Part shown: piece by piece, positions 49,168-64,000 of the stretch
How the letters are laid out: each line of letters starts with the position of its first letter
Numbering within the stretch: the first letter of the stretch is position 1
Source: Cherax quadricarinatus
Lineage: Eukaryota > Arthropoda > Malacostraca > Decapoda > Parastacidae
Direction of reading: 5' to 3'
Length of the DNA: 64,000 nt
NCBI RefSeq assembly: GCF_038502225.1
Contig: NC_091300.1
Location: forward strand, 44,365,188 to 44,429,187
The notes under the pieces: model-generated
Databases searched by the model: none
What the model was told of the DNA's origin: nothing
What the model saw: only the letters and a program-made list of their open reading frames with translations
Made by a program: the position numbers and the translations under genes

Positions 49168-52100
49168 TTGGTACATGCTGGTACATGCTGGTACATGCTG
49201 GTACATGCTGGTACATGCTGGTACATGCTGGTACATGCTGGTACATGCTGGTACATACTGGTACATGCTGGTACATGCTGGTACATGCTGGTACATGCTG
49301 GTACATGCTGGTACATGCTGGTACATGCTGGTACATGCTGGTACATGCTGGTACATGCTGGTACATGCTGGTACATGCTGGTACATGCTGGTACATGCTG
49401 GTACATGCTGGTACATGCTGGTACATGCTGGTACATACTGGTACATGCTGGTACATGCTGGTACATGCTGGTACATACTGGTACATGCTGGTACATGCTG
49501 GTACATACTGGTACATGCTGGTACATGCTGGTACATGCTGGTACATGCTGGTACATACTGGTACATACTGGTACATGCTGGTACATACTGGTACATACTG
49601 GTACATGCTGGTACATGCTGGTACATACTGGTACATACTGGTACATACTGGTACATACTGGTACATACTGGTACATGCTGGTACATACTGGTACATACTG
49701 GTACATACTGGTACATACTGGTACATGCTGGTACATTCTGGTACATACTGGTACATACTGGTACATACTGGTACATACTGGTACATGCTGGTACATACTG
49801 GTACATGCTGGTACATACTGGTACATGCTGGTACATACTGGTACATACTGGTACATACTGGTACATACTGGTACATGCTGGTACATACTGGTACATACTG
49901 GTACATTCTGGTACATACTGGTACATACTGGTACATACTGGTACATGCTGGTACATACTGGTACATGCTGGTACATGCTGGTACATACTGGTACATGCTG
50001 GTACATGCTGGTACATACTGGTACATGCTGGTACATGCTGGTACATACTGGTACATGCTGGTACATACTGGTACATGCTGGTACATACTGGTACATGCTG
50101 GTACATACTGGTACATGCTGGTACATGCTGGTACATACTGGTACATGCTGGTACATACTGGTACATGCTGGTACATACTGGTACATGCTGGTACATACTG
50201 GTACATGCTGGTACATACTGGTACATGCTGGTACATACTGGTACATGCTGGTACATACTGGTACATGCTGGTACATACTGGTACATGCTGGTACATACTG
50301 GTACATGCTGGTACATACTGGTACATACTGGTACATATAGTTACATGCTGGTACATACTGGTACATGCTGGTACATTCTGGTACATGCTGGTACATACTG
50401 GTGCATGCTGGTACATATTGGTACATGCTGGTACATACTGGTACATATTGTTACATGCTGGTACATACTGGTACATGCTGGTACATACTGGTACATGCTG
50501 GTACAAATTGTTACATGCTGGTACATACTGGTACATGCTGGTACATGCTGGTACATACTGGCAAATACTGGCAAATGCTGGTACATGCTGGTACATACTG
50601 GTATATGCTGGTACATACTGGTAAATGCTGCTACATGCTGGTACATGCTGGTACATGCTGGTACATACTGGTAAATGCTGGAACATGCCGGTACATGCTG
50701 GTATATACTGGTACATACTGATACATACTGGTACATGCTGGTACATACTGGAACATGCTGGTACATACTGGTAAATGCTGGTACATGCTGGTACATGCTG
50801 GTACATACTGGTACATACTGACACATACTGGTACATACTGGTACATGCTGGTACATGCTGATAAATGCTGGTACATACTGGTACATACTGGTACATGCTG
50901 GTACATACTGATAAATGTTGGTACATACTGGTACATGCTGGTACATACTGGTACATACTGGTACATACTGGTACATGCTGGTACATGCTGGTACATGCTG
51001 GTACATACTGGTACATGCTGGTACATACTGGTGCATGCTGGTGCATACTGGTACATGCTGGTACATACTGGTACATGCTGGTACATACTGGTAAATGCTG
51101 GTACATGCTGGTGCATACTGGTATATAGTGATACATACTGGTGCATACTGGTACACGCTGGTACATGCTGGTACATACTGGTACATACTTGTACATGCTG
51201 GTACATGCTGGTGTATACTGGTGCATGCTGGTACATACTGGTACGTACTGGTACATGCTGGTACACGCTGGTACACAATGGTACATGCTGGTACATGCTG
51301 GTACATACTGGTACATACTGGTACATGCTGGTACATTCTGGTACATACTGGTACATGCTGATACATGCTGGTACATACTGGTACATGCTGGTACATTCTG
51401 GTACATACTGGTACATACTGGTACATACTGGTACATGCTGGTACATTCTGGTACATGCTGGTACATGCTGGTACATACTGGTACATACTGGTACATGCTG
51501 GTACATTCTGGTACATGCTGGTACATGCTGGTCCATTCTGGTAAATGCTGGTAAATACTGGTACATACTGGTATATGCTGTTACATGCTGGTACATTCTG
51601 GTACATGCTGGTACATGCTGGTACATTCTGGTACATGCTGGTATATACTGGTACATGCTAGTACATGCTGGTACATACTGATACATGCTTGTACATGCTG
51701 GTCCATAATGGTACATGCTGGTACACACTGGTACATGCTGGTACATACTGGTAAATGCTGATACATGCTGGTACATGCTGGTACATGCTGGTACATACTG
51801 ATACATACTGGAACATACTGCTACATGCTGGTACATGCTGGTACATACTGATACATGCTGGTACATACTGGTACATGCTGGTACATACTGCTACATGCTG
51901 GTACGTACTGGTACATACTGGTGCATGGTGGTACATACTGGTACATACTGGTACATACTGGTGCATGCTGATACATACTGGTGCATGCTGGTACATACTG
52001 GTACATATTGGTACATGCTGGCACACACTGGTACACACTGGTACATACTGGTACATGCTGGTACTTACTGGTACATGCTGGTACATACTGGTACATACTG

Positions 52101-54545
52101 GTACATGCTGGTACATACTGGTACATGCTGGTACATTCTGGTACACTGGTACATGCTAGCACATACTGGCACATGCTGGTACATGCTGGTACATTCTGGT
52201 ACATACTGGTGCATGCTGGTACATACTGGTACATGCTGGTACATTCTGGTACATGCTGGTACATTCTAGTACATGCTGGTACATTCTGATATACTGATAC
52301 ATGCTGGTTCATACTGGTACATGCTGGTACATACTGGTACATTCTGATATACTGATACATGCTGGTTCAAACTTGAACATGCTGGTACATACTGGTACAT
52401 GCTGGTACATGCTGGTACATTCTGGTACACACTGGTACATGCTGGTACATACTGGTACATGCTGGTAGATGCTGGTACATACTGGTACATTCTGGTACAT
52501 GCTGGTACATTCTTGTACATGCTGGTACACACTGGTACATGCTGGTACATGCTGGTACATTCTGGTACATACTGATACATGCTGGTACATACTGTTACGT
52601 GCTGGTACATGCCTGCACATACTGGTACATGCTGGTACATACTAGTACATGCTGGTACATACTGGTACATGCTGGTACATGCTGGTACATACTTGTACAT
52701 GCTGGTACATGCTGCTACATGCTGGTACATTCTGGTACATGCTGGTACATGATGGTACATTCTGTTACATGCTGGTACACACTGGTACATTCTGGTACAT
52801 GCTGGTACATTCTGGTACAAACTGGTACATGCTGGTACATGCTGGTACATTCTAGTACATGCTGGTACATGATGGTACATTCTGTTACATGCTGGTACAC
52901 ACTGGTACATCCTGGTACATGCTGGTACATTCTGGTACATGCTGGTACATACTGGTACATGCTGGTACATGCTGGTACATTCTGGTACATACTGGTACAT
53001 ACTGGTACATGCTGGCACATACTGTTACATGCTGGTACATGCCTGTACATACTGGTACATGCTGGTACATACTAGTGCATGCTGGTTCATACTGGTACAT
53101 GCTGGTACATGCTTGCACATTCTGGTACATACTGCTAAGTGCTGGTACATACTGGTACATGCTGGTACATGCTGGTACATGCTGGAACATTCTGGTACAT
53201 GCTGGTGCATTTTGGTACATACTGGTACATACTTGTACAAACTGGTACATGCTGGTACATGCTGGTACATTCTAGTGCATGCTTGTACAATCTGGTACAT
53301 GCTGTTACATACTGGTACATACTGGTAAATGCTGGTACATGCTGGTACATATTGGTACATGCTGGTACTTAGTGGTACATGCTGGTACATGCTGGTACAT
53401 TCTGGTACATGCTGGTACGTACTGGTACATGCTGGTACATTCTGGTACATACTGGTACATGCCTGCACATACTGGTACATGCTGGTACATACTAGTACAT
53501 GCTGGTACATACTGGTACATGCTGGTACATGCTTGTACATGCTGGTACATGCTGTACATACTGGTACATGCTGGTACATACTGGTACATGCTGGTACATG
53601 CTGGTACAGTCTGGTACATGCTGGTGCATTCTGGTACATACTGGTACATACTGGTACAAACTGGTACATGCTGGTACATGCTGGTACATTCTAGTACATG
53701 CTGGTACATTCTGGTACATTCTGGTACATGTTGGTACATACTGGTACATTCTGGTGCATGCTGGTACATTCTGGTACATACTGGTACATGCTGGTACATT
53801 CTGGTACATACTGGTACATGCTGGTACATACTGTTACATGCTGGTATATGCCTGTACATACTGGTACATGCTGGTACATACTAGTACATGCTGGTACATA
53901 CTGGTACATGCTGGTACATGCTTGTACATTCTGGTACATACTGGTAAATGCTGGTACATGCTGGTACATGCTGGTACATTCTGGTACATGCTGGTGCATT
54001 CTGGTACATACTGGTACAAACTGGAACATGCTGGTACATGCTGGTACATTCTAGTACATGCTTGTACAATCTGGTACATGCTGTTACATACTGGTACATA
54101 CTGGTAAATGCTGGCACATGCTGGTACATATTGGTACATGCTGGTACATACTGGTACATGCTGGTACATGCTGGTACATTCTGGTACATACCGGTACATT
54201 CTGGTACATAGTGGTACATACTGGTACATAGTAGTACATGCTGGTACATACTGGTGCATGTTTGTAGATGCTGGTACACTGGTACATACTGGTACATTCT
54301 GGTACGTGCTGGTGCATTCTGGTACATACTGGTACATGCTGGTACATACTGGTACATAACGGTACATGCTGGTATATACTGGTACATTCTAGTACATGCT
54401 GGTACATGCTTGTACTTACTGGTACATGCTGGTACATACTGGTACATGGTGGTACATACAGGTACATACTGGTACATGCTGGTACATGCTTGTACGTACT
54501 TGTACATGCTGGTACATACTGCTATTTGCTGGTTCATACTGCCCA
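49168..54545. repeat. 5.4-kb satellite of a 10-bp unit
   Basis: About 535 tandem copies of GGTACATGCT/GGTACATACT. The first 1.2 kb is almost perfect, with only G/A choice at one position. From about 50340 rightward, substitutions (TTCTGG, GTGCATG, GTAAATG, TTGTACA) accumulate, and single-unit length changes appear after about 52145. A 30-base cycle has no stop on either strand, giving many overlapping frames of 100-821 codons (plus MLVHTGTCWY, minus MYQHVPVCTS). These are not genes. Confidence 0.98.
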
Positions 54546-54549
54546 TCTT

Positions 54550-55080
54550 CTCTGCAGTAGTGGTAGCGGTAGTGGGTAGTGATGGGTGGTGGTGGTAGTG
54601 GGTGTTGGTGGATGGGTGTAATGGGTGGTGGTAGTTGGTGGTATTAGGTGTTGGTGGTAATGGGTGGTGGTGGTTGGTGGTAATGGGTGGTAGTGGTTGG
54701 TGGGAATGGGTGGTGGTGGTTGGTGGGAATGAGTGGTGGTGGTTGGTGGGAATGGGTGGCGGTTGGTAGTAATGGGTACTGGTGGTGGTGGTTGGTTGTA
54801 ATGGTGGTGGTTAGTGATGGTTGGTGGTAATGGGTTGTGGTTGGTGATAATAGGTGGTGGTTGGTGGTAATGGATGGTGGTGGTAGTAATGGGTATTGGT
54901 TGTGGTTGGTGGGAATGGGTGGCGGTTGGTAGTAATGGGTACTGGTGGTGGTGGTTGGTTGTAATGGTGGTGGTTAGTGATGGTTGGTGGTAATGGGTTG
55001 TGGTTGGTGATAATAGGTGGTGGTTGGTGGTAATGGATGGTGGTGGTAGTAATGGGTAGTGGTGGTGGTTGGTGGTGGTG
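54550..55080 (+). repeat. G/T-rich repeat with 163-bp tandem duplication
   Basis: GGTGGT/GGTTGG-rich on plus. The segment starting GGGAATGGGTGGCGGTTGG at 54748 is repeated from 54911, a period of 163 bases for nearly the whole length. Runs of GG could form two-layer G-quadruplexes on the plus strand; that is inference. Confidence 0.85.
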
Positions 55081-55084
55081 TGTA

Positions 55085-55620
55085 GTCACATGCCTTCACT
55101 CATTCCTGCCTCTCCCACCAAACCTCCCCCTCCTATAATTCCCCCACAGCCACACCTTTACGTACACACCATTCCCACTAGCCACCTCCACGCACACAAT
55201 TCCCCCACTGCTACATACCTTCACTCACACCCTCCCAACCAGCAACCTACCGCCACACGATCCAACCATAGAACAATTCCCCCCATGGCCATAATCACTT
55301 AGTTACCAACCACGCTCAGTACCACACCAGTTGCATAATCGCCCACCTATTCGCCCATCATCCAATCACGACCCACCAGGTCACTGACAGTCATACCTTT
55401 CACACACACCACTCCCCCCAGAGCTTCAAGTCCACACGGCCCCAATCCCACACCCACACCTAACCCATGTTGTCACGACCCACACACCCTAACATGTTGT
55501 CACGACCCACACACCCTAACATGCCTTGTACACTAGTAATCATGTAGTCACCAGTCACCCTATTTACTGCTCACACCAAGTGCACAGACACACTCATCAT
55601 CCACACTATCACCCACACAC
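55085..55620. other. C/A-rich low-complexity spacer
   Basis: CCACAC-type words throughout. A 25-base unit containing CACGACCCACACACCCTAAC then ATG occurs twice near 55475-55525. No gene. Confidence 0.7.
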
Positions 55621-55622
55621 GC

Positions 55623-55623
<1 letters not shown>

Positions 55624-55716
<93 letters not shown>

Positions 55717-55729
55717 CATATATATATAT
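55624..55729. repeat. (TA)n left of MITE 2
   Basis: About 105 bases of TA with two CATA interruptions. Confidence 0.97.
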
Positions 55730-56116
55730 GTCGTGCCGAATATGTAAAACTGGTCAATTAGCAAGAACTCATTTAAAATTAAGTCCTTTCTATAATTTTC
55801 TCTTATACGTTTAAAGATACATTTTTTCATTAATGTTGATGTAAAAATTTATAATTTTGCACCAAAAGGAACTTAGAAAACTTACCTAACCTTATTATAA
55901 CAAGAACAATTTATTTTAGCCTAACCCAACTAAATATATTTTAGATTTGTTTACGATAATTTAATATTAAACAAACACAGTGAAATATATTTTTTTCGTT
56001 AGGTTCAGAATGATTTTGGCGAAATTATTGCATACACAAATTTTCACTTGTCCTATATGGCAAGAAGAGCGTTGCTATTTAAGCCAAGATCGCAAGTTCT
56101 GCCTATTCGGCACGAC
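55730..56116 (+). mobile_element. MITE copy 2
   Basis: Same 13-base inverted ends as copy 1 (55730-55742 and 56104-56116), same orientation, 387 bases, very similar throughout with scattered point changes (for example TCTATAATT for TCTAAAATT). No coding capacity. Confidence 0.88.
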
Positions 56117-56127
56117 ATATATATATA

Positions 56128-56914
56128 TACCTGGCAGTGAAGGCACCACACTCAGGAGATTTCCTGTTAGCTGTTCCCAGTTCCTCCTTGGGCACTCGAC
56201 TAGACCCACAGGCCATTCGAATTGGTGTTGCTCTTCGCCTAGCCGCCCCCATCTTCACCGAACATAGGTGTATTTGCGGCAGGGCGACAGCTGATCAATT
56301 CGGACTTCATGGTCTCGTGTGTCACACAGCAGAAGGGAAGTATGCCAGGCATGAGGAGGTCAATGACATCATAAAGAGAAGCCTCGCCACAGCCCGTTGC
56401 CCAGCTCAACGGGAACCCCAAGTGCAGAGGTCTGACGGAAGTCAAAAGCGTCCTGATGGAGCCACTATGCTACCTTGGAAGGATGGAAAGCAGATTGCCT
56501 GGGACTACACATGTGCCGCCACATTGGCAGACACCTACTTGCCATACTCCGTAGTGGAAGGGGGTGGAGCTGCCAGCCACAGGGAGATCCAGAAGATCCG
56601 CAAATATGAAGACCTTCCCCCTTGCTATACCTTCATCCCAAAAGGGTCGAAGACCCTTGGAGCATGGGGCAAGTGTGTTCTAAAGTTCCTAATAAAGCTG
56701 GTTGAAAAGCTCATCATAGAAACCAAGGACCACAGGGCGACTAGCTTCCTCTTTCAGAGACTCAGTGTTGCGATCCAGAGAGGAAATGCCTGCAGCATTC
56801 TGGGCACGTGGCCCACCGCCGGGGAGCTGGACGAAGTATTCGAGATGTAGCTCTGAGTTACCTATGTTGTTTTACTTTCTATCGTATTTTTGTGAATGTT
56901 TTGTCAATGTATTT

Positions 56915-56920
<6 letters not shown>
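56128..56920 (+). pseudogene. Non-LTR element C-terminus with R2-like endonuclease motifs
   Basis: An open frame of 241 codons to the TAG at 56848-56850, starting abruptly in the TA sequence, so it is 5'-truncated. It has no genuine ATG at its edge. Visible features: TRLDPQAIRIGVALRLAAP, a cysteine/histidine knuckle CICGRATADQFGLHGLVC (C-x-C-x10-H-x3-C), RHEEVND, then RPDGATMLPWKDGKQIAWDY. The order of zinc knuckle, RH(N/D), (K/R)PD and a later Asp matches the restriction-like endonuclease of R2-type site-specific LINEs. IQRGNACSILGTWP closes the protein. A 70-base 3' UTR leads into (TA)n. The endonuclease identity is my reading of motifs. No frame damage is seen in this piece. Confidence 0.6.

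Positions 56921-56992
<72 letters not shown>
56921..56992. repeat. (TA)n between LINE fragment and MITE 3
   Basis: About 72 bases of pure TA. Confidence 0.97.
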
Positions 56993-56995
<3 letters not shown>

Positions 56996-57375
56996 GTGCC
57001 GAATAGGCATAACTTGCCATCTTGGCTTAAATAGCCAATATAGGACATATAGGACAAGCGAAAATTTGTGTATGCAACAATTTCGCCAAAATCATTCAGA
57101 ACCTAACGAAAAAAATACATTTCACTGTGTTTGTTTAGTATTAAATTATTGTAAATAAATCTAAAATATATTTAGTTGGGTAAGGCTAAAATAAATTGTT
57201 CTTGTTATGATAAGGTTAGGTAAGTTTTCTAAGATTCTTTTGGAGCAAAATTAAAAATTTTTACATTAACATTAATGAAAAAATATATCTTTAAACGTAT
57301 AAGAGAAAATTTTAGAAAGGACTTAATTTTAAATGAGTTCTTGCTAAATGACCAGTTTTACATATTCGGCACGAC
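56993..57375 (-). mobile_element. MITE copy 3, reversed
   Basis: Ends GTCGTGCCGAATA at 56993-57005 and TATTCGGCACGAC at 57363-57375. The interior is the reverse complement of copies 1 and 2 with more changes (for example a tandem ATAGGACA at about 57037-57053). With copy 2 it brackets the LINE fragment in inverted orientation. Confidence 0.88.
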
Positions 57376-57378
57376 ATT

Positions 57379-57454
<76 letters not shown>
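57376..57454. repeat. (TA)n between MITE 3 and RTE copy B
   Basis: About 78 bases of TA with one AAATA slip, followed by the T-rich complement of the RTE tail. Confidence 0.97.

Positions 57455-63449
<5,995 letters not shown>

Positions 63450-63528
<79 letters not shown>
63450..63528. repeat. (GA)n microsatellite
   Basis: About 78 bases of nearly pure GA. Confidence 0.97.
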
Positions 63529-63531
<3 letters not shown>

Positions 63532-63599
63532 TGCTAAACAGCTGTGACTGAGACCACAACTCGGGGTTAAGACGTGTGTAGGCCTTACCTCAGTGTTAT

Positions 63600-63920
63600 G
63601 TGGCTCACCGGGGAGGGGGAGGGGTGAAGAGGAAGGGTGAAAGGGGAGGGAATAGAGAAAGAAGAAGAGGGAATGGAAAAGGAAGGGAGTAGAAGGGAGG
63701 CAATAAGAGGTGAAAATAGTGGTAAGAGGTAGAGGTGAAGGGATAGAGGAAGACGAAGGGGGTAGAGAGGGAGGGGATAGAGGGAGAGGGGATAGAGAGG
63801 GAGGGGATAGAGGGAGAGGGGATAGAGAGGGAGGGGATAGAGGGATAGGGGATAGAGAGGGAGGGAATAGAGGGATAGGGAATAGATGGGATAAAAGGTG
63901 TTTAGGGAGAGGAAGAACCT
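63600..63920. repeat. Purine-rich array of 15/30-bp units
   Basis: G/A-rich on plus. Clear tandem units GGGGATAGAGGGAGA and GGGGATAGAGAGGGA alternate at 63770-63870, giving a 30-base cycle; the remainder is irregular. The window ends in CTCCCCTCCC-type sequence. Confidence 0.9.
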
Positions 63921-64000
63921 GACGTGAAAAAATTGTTGAATAAGAAGGAATGTTGGCGCTCATTCCCCTCCCCTCCCCTCCTAGCAACACTCCCCTCCCC

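Noticed and set aside
49053..54598. Many overlapping frames of 100-821 codons on both strands, repeating MYQHVPVCTS or MLVHTGTCWY
   Set aside because: They exist because the 10-bp unit has no stop codon in any frame. Frames are equally open on both strands and show no domain, start context or flanking gene structure.

Overview
This is a stretch of animal nuclear genome in which I can support no ordinary host gene. It is almost entirely transposable-element relics, satellites and microsatellites. The element set suggests a decapod crustacean, with a crayfish-type genome my best guess: an RTE-clade LINE with a (TA)n tail, a short inverted-repeat element bounded by GTCGTGCCGAATA, a tRNA-derived SINE ending in ATCTT repeats, and very long (TA)n and (GA)n runs. 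That assignment rests on remembered repeat families and was not searched.

Layout. 0-10 kb: a SINE, a GTT-rich low-complexity tract, two decayed LINE reverse transcriptases (RTs), a Penelope-like 3' fragment, several fold-back repeats, and a long decayed LINE at 6.6-9.4 kb that is split by a fold-back insertion. 9.8-10.6 kb: a 25-bp satellite. 10.6-13.1 kb: nothing recognised. 14.9-18.1 kb: an old RTE copy in which one GA run and two short ORF segments have expanded into tandem arrays, and which also carries a dispersed repeat shared with 36 kb. 20.0-20.6 kb: a minus-strand RT relic. 20.9-23.9 kb: abutting 13-bp and 33-bp satellites. 24.4-25.4 kb: a hairpin, a tRNA-like sequence and the first short inverted-repeat element (MITE). 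27.4-31.3 kb: LINE relics around a 39-bp satellite. 32.3-34.8 kb: a 28-bp satellite. 34.9-36.0 kb: a Penelope-like element relic with GIY-YIG remains. 36.1-38.4 kb: simple sequence. 38.7-40.3 kb: two RTE 3' fragments tail to tail. 41.1-45.1 kb: 49-bp, 20-bp and 21-bp arrays. 45.4-48.9 kb: an RTE element with an unbroken 968-residue frame. 49.2-54.5 kb: a 5.4-kb array of a 10-bp unit. 55.7-57.4 kb: two MITEs in opposite orientation flanking a LINE fragment with an R2-like endonuclease motif set. 57.5-63.0 kb: two more RTE copies arranged head to head, one almost identical to the 45.7-kb copy. 63.0-64.0 kb: (TA)n, (GA)n and purine-rich sequence.

How the parts relate. RTE 3' ends finish in TA-rich tails, the longest (TA)n runs abut RTE or MITE ends, and all three MITEs sit inside (TA)n. 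A second LINE family has 3' ends that run into (GA)n. Several fold-back elements share a core resembling the catalytic core of hammerhead ribozymes, and a weaker version lies at the end of the Penelope-like relic. Many long open frames in the window are artefacts of satellites without stop codons. The intact RTE frame is the only credible protein-coding gene; the 56.1-56.9 kb fragment is an unbroken partial frame.
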